Assembly (NCBI GenBank): GCA_012719395.1
Contig: JAAYAL010000031.1
Location: 1 to 64,000, forward strand
Reading direction: 5' to 3'
Origin: Gaiellales bacterium
GTDB lineage: Bacteria > Actinomycetota > Thermoleophilia > RBG-16-64-13
Length of the DNA stretch: 64,000 nt
Part shown: positions 9,867 through 19,973 of the stretch, piece by piece
How positions within the stretch are numbered: the first letter of the stretch is position 1
Layout: the number at the start of each line of letters is the position of its first letter
Program-made: the position numbers and the translations under genes
Notes under the pieces: generated by a model
The model's input: only the letters and a program-made list of their open reading frames with translations
Told to the model about the DNA's origin: nothing
Databases searched by the model: none

Positions 9867-10265
9867 ATGAACCAGGACGAGCGCAGCAGACCGCTCTTCA
9901 TGATCTCAGTCGCCTCTGAACTGGCCGAGATGCATCCGCAGACTCTGCGCATGTACGAAAGGCGGGGTCTCATCTGTCCCAGGAGGTCAGTCAAACAGAC
10001 TCGGCTGTATTCGCTGGAGGACGTGGAGCGTCTTCGCTACATTCAGAAGCTCACCAACGAATTGGGGCTCAATCTTGCCGGGGTGGAACGCGTGCTGGAG
10101 TTGGAGGCGCAGGTGCGCCGGCTTCAGCATGAGGTTGAGCGTATGGGCCGGCGCCTGGAAAAGGCTATCGACGAGGCGGCTCGTGAGGCGGAGGCCATCC
10201 ATCGTTCCTATCGAAGGGAACTGATAACAGTACGGCGTGGGGAATTGGTCCCTCGCAGGCGGTGA
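9867..10265 (+). CDS. hspR: HspR, MerR-family heat-shock repressor
   Basis: Repressor that binds HAIR inverted repeats at dnaK and clpB promoters and uses DnaK as co-repressor in actinobacteria. The 132-residue protein has the MerR-type winged helix at its N-terminus (ISVASELAEMHPQTLRMYERRG, then Tyr-Ser-x2-Asp-Val-x-Arg-Leu). A coiled-coil stretch (about 70-105) follows, with a basic C-terminus. The ATG at 9867 follows GGAGGTGATC; an in-frame GTG at 9861 overlaps that ribosome-binding site and is less likely. Its position at the end of the chaperone operon is the classic arrangement and implies autoregulation. Confidence 0.93.
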   Translation: MNQDERSRPLFMISVASELAEMHPQTLRMYERRGLICPRRSVKQTRLYSLEDVERLRYIQKLTNELGLNLAGVERVLELEAQVRRLQHEVERMGRRLEKAIDEAAREAEAIHRSYRRELITVRRGELVPRRR

Positions 10266-10453
10266 CGGTGGTGGGCGGTCCAAGCAGGGTGAAGAGCTTC
10301 CTTCTCGGGACGCTCTTCGGAGGCCTGATGGGCGTCTTTCTGAACGTGCGGCGGCGTCGTGCGGAGACGACGGGCCTGCTGCATCGCGCCGGCGACCCTC
10401 CGCGCGCTTTTGAAGATGCGGCCTGTCAGACGGCCAGAGACGGTTTCAGCTGA
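10262..10453 (+). CDS. Small putative membrane protein of unknown function
   Basis: A 63-codon frame starts at a GTG overlapping the hspR stop (GTGA), the arrangement expected of a coupled gene. The product has one hydrophobic glycine-rich segment (SFLLGTLFGGLMGVFL) followed by an Arg-rich stretch (RRRR), suggesting a single-pass inner-membrane peptide somewhat like YtxH-type proteins. I recognise no family. It could also be a chance frame, but the tight overlap and the hydrophobic segment followed by positive charge support it. Confidence 0.45.
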   Translation: MTVVGGPSRVKSFLLGTLFGGLMGVFLNVRRRRAETTGLLHRAGDPPRAFEDAACQTARDGFS

Positions 10454-10480
10454 TTGGCACTCCCATATCGAGAGTGCCAG
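10454..10480 (+). promoter_or_regulatory. CIRCE-like operator (HrcA box)
   Basis: TTGGCACTC (10454-10462), nine bases, then GAGTGCCAG (10472-10480). The CIRCE consensus is TTAGCACTC-N9-GAGTGCTAA, so the half-sites match at 8 of 9 and 7 of 9 positions with exact spacing. TTGGCA also serves as a good -35, with CAGAAT 18 bp downstream as a weak -10. A second possible -10 (TATACT, 10522-10527) lies nearer the FmdB-like gene. The site indicates HrcA control of the next gene although the adjacent operon encodes HspR. Confidence 0.75.
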
Positions 10481-10563
10481 AATCAGGTGCGTCGGCGCTT
10501 CCCATCGGTATGGGCACGCGCTATACTTGCCGTAATGTGTAACCAGCCATGGAGGTGGGAAAC

Positions 10564-10860
10564 TTGCCTACCTATGAATATCGTTGTATGGAATGCAGCC
10601 ACCAGTTCGAGCGCTTTCAGAAGATGTCGGATGAGCCGGTTTCGGAGTGTGAGCTCTGTGGTGGCAAAGTCAAACGACTGCTGTTCCCGGTTGCTGTTCA
10701 CTACAAAGGTAGCGGCTTCTACACCACTGACTACGCCCATCGGCACAGCGTGAGCCCACGCACCAACGCCCCCTGCTCCGCGTCGGAAGAGTGCGGTGCG
10801 TCCTCCCAGGGCGGATGCACTGGTGGCAAGGAAGCCTGCTGCACCACGTGTTCTGAATAA
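10564..10860 (+). CDS. FmdB-family zinc-ribbon protein
   Basis: The 98-residue product starts (M)PTYEYRCMECSHQFE, the signature of the FmdB regulatory/zinc-ribbon family, with C-x2-C pairs CMEC and CELC forming the ribbon. FmdB was named as a putative regulator in methylotrophs; the function of most members is unknown. The C-terminal 35 residues hold nine further cysteines, which could bind metal. TTG 10564 is chosen as start because GGAGGT lies 7 bases upstream and family members begin with Pro-Thr-Tyr-Glu-Tyr. A CIRCE-like operator lies 84 bp upstream, so it is probably heat- or stress-induced. Confidence 0.88.
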   Translation: MPTYEYRCMECSHQFERFQKMSDEPVSECELCGGKVKRLLFPVAVHYKGSGFYTTDYAHRHSVSPRTNAPCSASEECGASSQGGCTGGKEACCTTCSE

Positions 10861-10898
10861 CAGCGGTCCGCCTGGTTCCTTTCGGACCGGTTGGTCCA

Positions 10899-12281
10899 GT
10901 GAGTCAACAACAACAGTCCCCGTCGGAGCAGCCCTCGGCTTTGCCGGAGTTGGGTGGTGCCGTGTCTGGTGCCCACTGGGCGGCAGACTCCTTCGCCCAG
11001 CGTCTGCGCACCGTGGTGTATGACGCCCGGTCTGCGCTTCCTTCGCTGCTGGACGTGCTCGCGGAGCTTCGGCAGCAATTGGAGAAGGCGCCTGCTGTCG
11101 GCGTCCTCTTCGTCCGCGTCAACTACCCGAGTGAGGCTGTCGAGCATTTCAGTTGGGATCAGATCGTCGGGATATATGACGGCCTCGCTCTGACCGCCCG
11201 CAGCTTGGTAGGCGTCACCCTGCGGAGTGTGGATCTTCCTGCAGATCTGGGGCTGGCGCAGGAAGGCTTCGCCGTGCTGCTCTCGCGCCCTCGTGAAAAG
11301 GGAATCCTGCACAAGGCAGACACGCAGAAGGTGGCGGAACGCTACGCCAAGGTCGTTCAGGCCACGTTTCGCGACATGCTCTCTCCAGGGCTGGCGCAAC
11401 GCATCAGCGTGCAAGTGGGTTCCGGCCTTATCTGCCGCCCCCAGCCCTCCCAATCACTGGAGGACGTGTTGGCGGCCGGGCTGGCGGAGGCCCACGAGGA
11501 GGCTTCACGTCTGCACGAGCGCTACTTGAGCGACATGGCGCACTCCATCGCGAGCACCCTGGCCTCGAGTAACCTGGCCGTCAATTACCAGGTCATCGTG
11601 GATGCCGGCAACGGCTTGGCCGTGGGTTTCAGTGCCCATCTGGCACCGTCTTCCGAGTCACCCCTGGCCGCGGAGGAGGTGCTGATCGACGCGGCGCGAT
11701 GCTCGGGAGCATCAGCCGCGGTCTATCGTGCTTTCCATGCCCGGGCCATCGAGGGGGCCAAGGAGGACCTCCGGGAGGACGAGTGGCTGGTCCTTCCCGT
11801 GTGCGTGAATGACGTGATGGGCAACGCAGTCTTGGATGTGGCGGCGCTGTTCGACGAGGGGCAGGTGCGTGGCATCGGCCCCTCCAACTTGGTCTTCATG
11901 GCGGATGGCGTGGAGCTGTTCGCCGGTTTCCCGGCATCTCCCGCCGCTTTCAAAGCCGTGGCGGAGATCGGATTCAGATTGGGTGTGAGTGTGCTGGTGG
12001 ATTCGTTGCCTCCGCTGGATCATCTTCGCGCTCTGGGCCTGAGCGTCGTGCAGTTGGGCGGGCGCTTGGTGGAGTCCTTGCCGTCGGATCCGGATGCGTT
12101 CGAATTGGCTGCATTGCTGGCTCGCTTCTGCAGGCGTCACGGCATCAGACTGCTCGGCACGGATTGTCGGACGGCCGTGCAGTTCGAAGCTCTGCGTCGC
12201 GTGGGGGTGGACCTGGTCCAGGGCGCACACGTAGGCGCTCCCACACAGTCGCCCAGCCGCCGGTCTGTCCGAATCGGCTAG
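10899..12281 (+). CDS. Degenerate GGDEF-EAL tandem protein
   Basis: The 460-residue product has the layout of a c-di-GMP turnover protein but lacks both signature motifs. Around residues 45-205 the fold pattern of a GGDEF domain is visible, but the active-site loop reads AQEGF near residues 118-124. From about 215 an EAL-like domain follows (QVIVDAGNGLAVGFSAHL in place of QPIV-x-L-x-G-E-A-L, and DLVQGAHVGAP near the end), with the catalytic Glu-Ala-Leu replaced. It is therefore probably a c-di-GMP receptor or scaffold rather than an enzyme. Soluble, no membrane segment. The GTG start has only a weak ribosome-binding site, and a 7-bp hairpin (10864-10889) separates it from the FmdB-like gene. 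Confidence 0.6.
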   Translation: MSQQQQSPSEQPSALPELGGAVSGAHWAADSFAQRLRTVVYDARSALPSLLDVLAELRQQLEKAPAVGVLFVRVNYPSEAVEHFSWDQIVGIYDGLALTARSLVGVTLRSVDLPADLGLAQEGFAVLLSRPREKGILHKADTQKVAERYAKVVQATFRDMLSPGLAQRISVQVGSGLICRPQPSQSLEDVLAAGLAEAHEEASRLHERYLSDMAHSIASTLASSNLAVNYQVIVDAGNGLAVGFSAHLAPSSESPLAAEEVLIDAARCSGASAAVYRAFHARAIEGAKEDLREDEWLVLPVCVNDVMGNAVLDVAALFDEGQVRGIGPSNLVFMADGVELFAGFPASPAAFKAVAEIGFRLGVSVLVDSLPPLDHLRALGLSVVQLGGRLVESLPSDPDAFELAALLARFCRRHGIRLLGTDCRTAVQFEALRRVGVDLVQGAHVGAPTQSPSRRSVRIG

Positions 12282-12298
12282 AGGGCGGCTGGAGGGTT

Positions 12299-12346
12299 AT
12301 GATGGTGACAGACCCGGTAGTGGCGTCTCACCCCGGCCTGGCATGA
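12299..12346 (+). CDS. Possible 15-codon leader ORF upstream of surE-HAD
   Basis: An ATG at 12299, preceded by GGCTGGAGGGTT (a good ribosome-binding site), opens a frame of 15 codons. Its TGA overlaps the surE start in the sequence ATGATG. The main gene has no obvious ribosome-binding site of its own, so the short frame may exist to deliver ribosomes by termination-reinitiation. No biased amino-acid run suggesting attenuation is seen. Confidence 0.3.
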   Translation: MMVTDPVVASHPGLA

Positions 12347-13836
12347 TGGATCCGTCTCTTCTGATACTGGTCACCAATGACGACGGAGTCCAGTCCCCCG
12401 GCCTTCTGGCCTTGAAGCGCGCGCTGGAGCGTGTCGGTCGCGTAGAGGTCATCGCGCCGGATCGGAACCGCACGGGTGCGGCGCGCAGCATCACTATGAC
12501 CATCCCCTTGTGGGTAGAGGAAGTGGAACTGGCGGACGGCAGCATCGCGTACGCCACGGATGGGACGCCGGTGGACTGCGTGCGGACGGGCGCGCTGGGT
12601 TTTCTGGACCGGCCGCCGAACCTCATTGTCTCGGGGATCAACCTGAGCGGCAATCTCGGCGACGACATCACGTATTCGGGCACGGTGGCAGCGGCGCTCG
12701 AGGGCATCATGTTGGACATCCCGGCCGTATCCTTCTCGGCAGAGGCGTACCACCCCGGCTATGACTTGAGTGCCGCGGCGGACTTCGCAGCGGTGTTTGT
12801 GCAGATGGTGCTGGAGAGGGGATTACCGGAGAAGACGCTGCTCAACGTCAACTACCCTGATCCGGGGCGTCCCGGGGGGGTGAGAGGCGCCCGCATCACG
12901 CGGCTGGGCAAACGGGTCTACGGGGATCAGGTTCAGCTGCAGCGGGGTGAGGGCCGGCGCCGCTCTTACATCATCTACGGAGACGGTCTGGGCTATCGGC
13001 CCGAGGCGGGGACCGACTTCGATGCGGTCAATGATGGCTACGTCTCAGTGACGCCGCTGCATTTCGATCTGACGGCCCATCATCTGTTGGAACCTCTCCG
13101 CAGCTGGGATCTGGGCGGATTGTGTGGGCTGCCCCTTTCGCAGCCGTTGCCGACTTGGTCACCGCCGCTGGAGCCGCCGCCGAAGGCTGCCATCTTTGAC
13201 CTGGACGGGACGCTGGTGGATTCGGTGGAGCTCATTGTGGAGAGCTTTCGGTATGCCACCCGGGCCGTGCTTGGTGTCGAGCTGCCCTACGAGGAGATGA
13301 TCGCCCACGTGGGCAAGCCGCTGCGCGAACAGATGGACATCATCGATCCGGCGCGGGGCGAGGAGTTGGTGAGGGTGTATCGCGAGTTCAACCACCGTGA
13401 GCACGACCGGATGCTCAAGCTGTACGCGGGCGTGGCTGATCTGCTGGCGGAACTGCAGGCGAAAGGCGTGCGCGTGGGGTTGGTGACCTCGAAGTCGCGC
13501 GCCACCACCTGGATGGCCTTCAACACCACGGGCATCGAGCCTATGTTGGATGCGATTGTGTGCGCCGAGGACACGGACAGGAACAAGCCGTTCCCGGATC
13601 CCATCCTTCGCGTGCTGCAGGAGTTGGGAGTCCGTGCTGAGTCGGCCTGCTATGTGGGCGACAGTCCCTTTGACCTGCAGGCCGCGCACGCGGCGAACGT
13701 GCGCTCAGTAGCCGTGACCTGGGGAGTGTTTGAGGAGGCACGGCTGGCGGCGGAGCGGCCTGATAGGCTCGTGCGCAGCGTGGAGGAATTGGCCGCCGTG
13801 TTGGGTTTGGTTGCCGGCCAGACCGTCCGGCTCTGA
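12343..13836 (+). CDS. surE: SurE 5'-nucleotidase fused to HAD-family phosphatase
   Basis: A 497-residue fusion. Residues about 5-265 are SurE, a metal-dependent nucleoside monophosphate phosphatase, with VTNDDGVQSPGL and SGINLSGNLGDD-type metal-binding motifs and the SGTVAAALEG segment. Residues about 280-490 form a Gph/PpaX-like HAD phosphatase with motif I DLDGT (Asp286, Asp288), motif II LVTSKS, motif III Lys in NKPFPDP and motif IV YVGDSPFD, so both active sites look intact. SurE proteins are usually about 250 residues alone. A proline-rich linker joins the halves. There is no internal stop or frameshift. The HAD half could act on phosphoglycolate or another small phosphoester, perhaps a substrate related to that of SurE. 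ligA follows 9 bases downstream. Confidence 0.9.
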   Translation: MMDPSLLILVTNDDGVQSPGLLALKRALERVGRVEVIAPDRNRTGAARSITMTIPLWVEEVELADGSIAYATDGTPVDCVRTGALGFLDRPPNLIVSGINLSGNLGDDITYSGTVAAALEGIMLDIPAVSFSAEAYHPGYDLSAAADFAAVFVQMVLERGLPEKTLLNVNYPDPGRPGGVRGARITRLGKRVYGDQVQLQRGEGRRRSYIIYGDGLGYRPEAGTDFDAVNDGYVSVTPLHFDLTAHHLLEPLRSWDLGGLCGLPLSQPLPTWSPPLEPPPKAAIFDLDGTLVDSVELIVESFRYATRAVLGVELPYEEMIAHVGKPLREQMDIIDPARGEELVRVYREFNHREHDRMLKLYAGVADLLAELQAKGVRVGLVTSKSRATTWMAFNTTGIEPMLDAIVCAEDTDRNKPFPDPILRVLQELGVRAESACYVGDSPFDLQAAHAANVRSVAVTWGVFEEARLAAERPDRLVRSVEELAAVLGLVAGQTVRL

Positions 13837-16708
<2,872 letters not shown>

Positions 16709-16822
16709 GGCCTCCCCTCATCACCACGGATTGTAACGGCTGAGCGCCCCTCGGGTCACGATTCCGGGTCCTTCTTTGATACAATCCCGCGCGTCGGTCT
16801 CCGGCCCGGTGTAGAGGCAGGT

Positions 16823-16963
16823 GTGGTCCCCTCGTGCGTTGCGGTTGTCGACGCGGGGCGAGCGCCGAGGATGTCGGACAGGGCTGTCCTCCGTGGCCTT
16901 GGCGCTACTCGCCTCGCCGGTGGAATGGGAGAGCGGCCGTCTTGCGGTCCTGGCCGAGCTTGA
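16823..16963 (+). pseudogene. mobA: Possible mobA N-terminal remnant
   Basis: A 46-codon frame starting at GTG 16823 reads VAVVDAGRAPRMSDRAVL followed by RGLGATRLAGG. This resembles the nucleotide-binding start of MobA (V-V-L-A-G-G-x-S-x-R-M-G-x-D-K-A-L-L ... G-x-x-L-L), with several key glycine and lysine positions changed. It stops at TGA 16961, far short of the family's roughly 190 residues, and lies just before a broken mobB. The match is short, so this call is tentative. If correct, the molybdopterin nucleotide-transfer genes are decaying here. Confidence 0.35.
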
Positions 16964-17030
16964 ACCTGCCTCCGGTACCAGGGTGCCCGGATTCACGCAG
17001 GCGCATTCGGCGCCGCGTGATCGGCTCGGC

Positions 17031-17538
17031 ATGTTCGTGCAGAGATCTCCGGTTCCTGTTGTATCCTTCGTGGGCAAGAAGAGATCAGGCAAGACGAGTG
17101 TGGTCGGTCGTGTGGTGAGCTGTCTGTGTGAACGAGGGTACCGCGTGGCGGGGGCGATCGTAGCCGGTCTCTGCAGCCAGAGGGAGTACTCTCTGGTGGC
17201 GCGTTCGCCGCGCCGGCTCGATCTGGAGGGTGGAGGGCCATGTGCTGAGGATTCCCGAAGAGGTGGACGTGGTCATCACTGAAGAATTCGAGACGCAGTC
17301 GGCTCCCAAGATTGAGGTCTCGCGCAAGGCGCCATCCTCCTCGCCGGTGAGCGATGGCCAGGAACTGCTTGCCATAGCCAGCGATCAGCCGTTCCCTTCC
17401 TGCGCCGTTCCCCAGTTTGCACTGGATGACATCAGGGACATCGCGGAACTGGTGGAGAGGGAGGTCATCCGGGGCTGTGAGGCGGTGGTAGTCGTGCAGG
17501 AGCCGGCGGGCGCGGGCGGGCGAGGGCAGGACGCATGA
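17031..17538 (+). pseudogene. mobB: mobB (molybdopterin-guanine dinucleotide GTPase), frameshifted
   Basis: MobB is the P-loop GTP-binding partner of MobA. From ATG 17031 one frame encodes VPVVSFVGKKRSGKTSVV, then LCERGYRVAGAI, the MobB Walker A and strand 2, and runs out of register before stopping at 17282. The adjacent frame, open from 17164, encodes a WWRVRRAGS segment, then VDVVITEEFETQSAPKIEVSR and a C-terminal FALDDIRDIAELVEREV segment, the second half of MobB. The shift lies between about 17150 and 17185, and the family's Lys-His and Asp-x-Pro-Gly-Lys-Asp-Ser segments between the halves are missing. The downstream stop overlaps the moaA ATG. A sequencing error could explain the shift but not the missing segment. 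Confidence 0.6.
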
Positions 17539-18491
17539 CGCCCCGTGCTATCGACTATCTGCGTATCGCGGTGACGGATCGCTGCAACCTCCGGTGCGTG
17601 TACTGCATGCCCTGCGAGGGTGTCGCTTTCCGCGATCACGAAGAGATACTGACGTACGAGGAGATAGCGTTTCTGGTCTCGGTGGCGGCCGATATGGGCT
17701 TCTCCAAGATCAGGTTGACGGGTGGGGAACCGTTGGTTCGACGTGGGCTCCCGAATCTGGTGAGCATGATCAAGGCCGTCCCCGGTATTCGGGACGTGGC
17801 GCTTACCACCAACGGCATCCTCCTCCCGCAGTTTGCCGAAGATCTCAGGGCGGCGGGGTTGGATCGCGTCAACATCAGTGTGGACACCCTGGACTCGGAT
17901 CGTTATCGGCGGCTCACGCGGGGGGGAGACCTGCGCCGAGCTTTGGCGGGAGTGGAAGCGGCCTTCACGCATCATCTGGAGCCGGTGAAGATCAACGCGG
18001 TGCTCAACCGCGAGACCATGGCGGAGTTGCCGTCGTTCGCGGCCCTTACCCGCGATCGCCCCCTGCACGCGCGTTTCATCGAATGGATGCCGGTTGGCGG
18101 CTGCGGGCCCACTTCCGAAGCTCAGGCTCCGGTGCGGGACGAGGTGCTGGCTGCTCTGAGCCTGCTGGGTGATCTCCAACCGGCGGAATCACCTGGAGGC
18201 TGGGGACCGGCCCGTTACTTCCGGCTGCTGGGGCACCAGGGCACTATCGGCTTCATCAGCGCGGTTTCTGATCACTTCTGTGGTACGTGCAACCGGCTGA
18301 GACTGACGGCGGACGGGCGTCTCATGAGCTGCCTCTTCTCCAATGATGAGATCGGCATTCGTGCTGCCTTGGCTGCCCGCGATCACGAAGCCACGGCTGC
18401 TCTTGTCCGGGAGTCGCTGAGTCGCAAGACGTTCGATCGCCGGTGTGTGGAGCAGCCCAGCAGGCGCGGTATGTCCCAAATCGGAGGGTGA
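17535..18491 (+). CDS. moaA: GTP 3',8-cyclase MoaA (radical SAM)
   Basis: First enzyme of molybdenum-cofactor synthesis, converting GTP to 3',8-cyclo-dihydro-GTP. The 318-residue protein has the radical-SAM cluster C-x3-C-x2-C (Cys17, Cys21, Cys24 in CNLRCVYC), the [13 protein letters not shown]-binding segment, and the C-terminal second-cluster cysteines in CGTCNRLRL ... C. It ends in Arg/Gly residues rather than the usual Gly-Gly: ...RGMSQIGG, which does retain a terminal Gly-Gly. The ATG overlaps the stop of the broken mobB (ATGA). The next gene, moaC-MOSC, starts one base after its stop. Confidence 0.95.
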   Translation: MTPRAIDYLRIAVTDRCNLRCVYCMPCEGVAFRDHEEILTYEEIAFLVSVAADMGFSKIRLTGGEPLVRRGLPNLVSMIKAVPGIRDVALTTNGILLPQFAEDLRAAGLDRVNISVDTLDSDRYRRLTRGGDLRRALAGVEAAFTHHLEPVKINAVLNRETMAELPSFAALTRDRPLHARFIEWMPVGGCGPTSEAQAPVRDEVLAALSLLGDLQPAESPGGWGPARYFRLLGHQGTIGFISAVSDHFCGTCNRLRLTADGRLMSCLFSNDEIGIRAALAARDHEATAALVRESLSRKTFDRRCVEQPSRRGMSQIGG

Positions 18492-18492
18492 C

Positions 18493-19440
18493 GTGAAGGA
18501 TCCCGGTGAAGCTGCTGCCCGCCTGTCTCACGTGGACGACGCGGGCGAAGCCCATATGGTGGACGTGGGCGAGAAGGCCGTCACACGGCGGGTGGCAAGG
18601 GCGGGGGCCAAGGTGTGGATGGCGCCGGAGACCATGCGCCTGCTGGAAGCGCAGGCGCTTCCCAAGGGAGATGTGTTGGCCGTGGCCCGCGTGGCCGGCA
18701 TCATGGCCGCGAAGAAGACCTCAGAGTTGGTTCCACTGTGTCACCCACTGGCGTTGAACCAGGTAGAGGTCAGTTTCCATGTGCTCTCGGCCGAGGCGGT
18801 AGTTGAGGTGGAGTGCGTCGCCCGTACGGACGGCAAGACCGGCGTGGAGATGGAGGCCCTCACAGGAGCGGCCATGGCCGCCATTACCATTTACGACATG
18901 TGCAAGGCGGTTGACCGCGGCATGATCATGGGTGACCTACGTCTGCTGGAGAAGACCGGTGGGAAAGAGGACTACCGACGTGGAGCGGGATGGGGCCGGG
19001 TGATCTCAGTCAATGCCAGCGCGGCTAAAGGTGAGCGTAAGAAGCCCGCGGAAGTCATCGAGCTACAGGTGGAGCACGGGATAGTGGGCGATGGCCACGC
19101 CGGCCCCTGGCATCGACAGGTGAGTCTGTTGGCTTCGGAAGCCATTGCCAAGATGCAGGCGCGTGGCCTGGATGTGGGACCGGGGGCGTTTGCGGAGAAC
19201 ATCACCACCATGGGTGTGGACCTCGTTGGGCTGTCGGTGGGGACCAGGTTGGCCGTTGGCCCGGCTCTGTTGGAGATCGCGCAGATCGGCAAGGTGTGCC
19301 ACGAGAGGTGCGCCATCTACTATCAGGCGGGCGACTGCGTCATGCCTCGAGAGGGAATATTCACCCGTGTTCTGCGTGGAGGAAAAGTGCGGCCGGGTGA
19401 TCCCCTGAGGGTGATTGAAGGGGAGAGGGAGGAGGCATGA
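18493..19440 (+). CDS. moaC: MoaC fused to a MOSC sulfur-carrier domain
   Basis: Residues about 10-165 are MoaC, which converts the MoaA product to cyclic pyranopterin monophosphate. [24 protein letters not shown] and [11 protein letters not shown] are all intact, including both catalytic lysines. Residues about 175-310 form a MOSC domain ([25 protein letters not shown], then [19 protein letters not shown]) with the conserved cysteine-rich segment thought to carry sulfur or bind the cofactor. GTG 18493 is chosen because GGAGGGTGAC precedes it and it abuts moaA; the frame is open from 18445. The stop overlaps the mogA-like ATG, so moaA, this gene and the next one are tightly coupled. Confidence 0.92.
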   Translation: MKDPGEAAARLSHVDDAGEAHMVDVGEKAVTRRVARAGAKVWMAPETMRLLEAQALPKGDVLAVARVAGIMAAKKTSELVPLCHPLALNQVEVSFHVLSAEAVVEVECVARTDGKTGVEMEALTGAAMAAITIYDMCKAVDRGMIMGDLRLLEKTGGKEDYRRGAGWGRVISVNASAAKGERKKPAEVIELQVEHGIVGDGHAGPWHRQVSLLASEAIAKMQARGLDVGPGAFAENITTMGVDLVGLSVGTRLAVGPALLEIAQIGKVCHERCAIYYQAGDCVMPREGIFTRVLRGGKVRPGDPLRVIEGEREEA

Positions 19441-19952
19441 CCTTGCAACTTCCAATCAGGGCGGCGGTGGTCACTGTGAGCGACAAAGGCTTCGCCGGCA
19501 CAAGGGTGGATGGGTCGGGGCCAACGCTGCAGGTATTGTTGAGAGAGATGGGCGCAGAGGTGGGTGAACCGTATCTGGTTCCGGACGAGCAGGAGCAGAT
19601 TGAGCGTCTCTTGAAGCAGATCAGCGATTCGGGCGATATCGACCTGATTCTCACCACCGGGGGGACGGGCTTGGCTCCGCGGGACCGCACGCCGGAAGCC
19701 ACCTTGGCCGTCGCGGACCGGTTGGTGCCGGGCTTCGCGGAGGCGATCCGCTCCTCCTCCCTGGCTGTCACGCCGCACGGGATGCTGACCCGGGGGGTCT
19801 CGGTGATCAGGGGGCGCACTCTCATCATCAACATGTCGGGTAGCCCCAAAGCCTGCAATGAGCAGTTCGCCACAGTGGCGCCGGCGCTGACACACGCGGT
19901 GGAAACGCTGCGCGGGCAGGCCTACGAGTGCGCCGGCCACGGCGCAGGTTGA
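19437..19952 (+). CDS. mog: Molybdopterin adenylyltransferase, MogA/MoaB family
   Basis: Activates molybdopterin as the AMP adduct before metal insertion. The 171-residue product has [19 protein letters not shown] at the N-terminus, the [17 protein letters not shown] nucleotide/pterin-binding motif, and INMSGSPKA near the C-terminus. The ATG overlaps the preceding stop (ATGA). A linear run moaA, moaC-MOSC, mog without moaD, moaE or moeA means those must be elsewhere. MogA and MoaB cannot be told apart firmly from this sequence. Confidence 0.92.
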   Translation: MTLQLPIRAAVVTVSDKGFAGTRVDGSGPTLQVLLREMGAEVGEPYLVPDEQEQIERLLKQISDSGDIDLILTTGGTGLAPRDRTPEATLAVADRLVPGFAEAIRSSSLAVTPHGMLTRGVSVIRGRTLIINMSGSPKACNEQFATVAPALTHAVETLRGQAYECAGHGAG

Positions 19953-19973
19953 GGAAGCGACGCTGCGACGCGT

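Noticed and set aside
16786-17030. A molybdenum-cofactor riboswitch before the moa genes
   Set aside because: The location is suggestive, but I could not identify the conserved core by eye, and part of the interval looks like a decayed mobA. A covariance search with the Moco RNA model would settle it.
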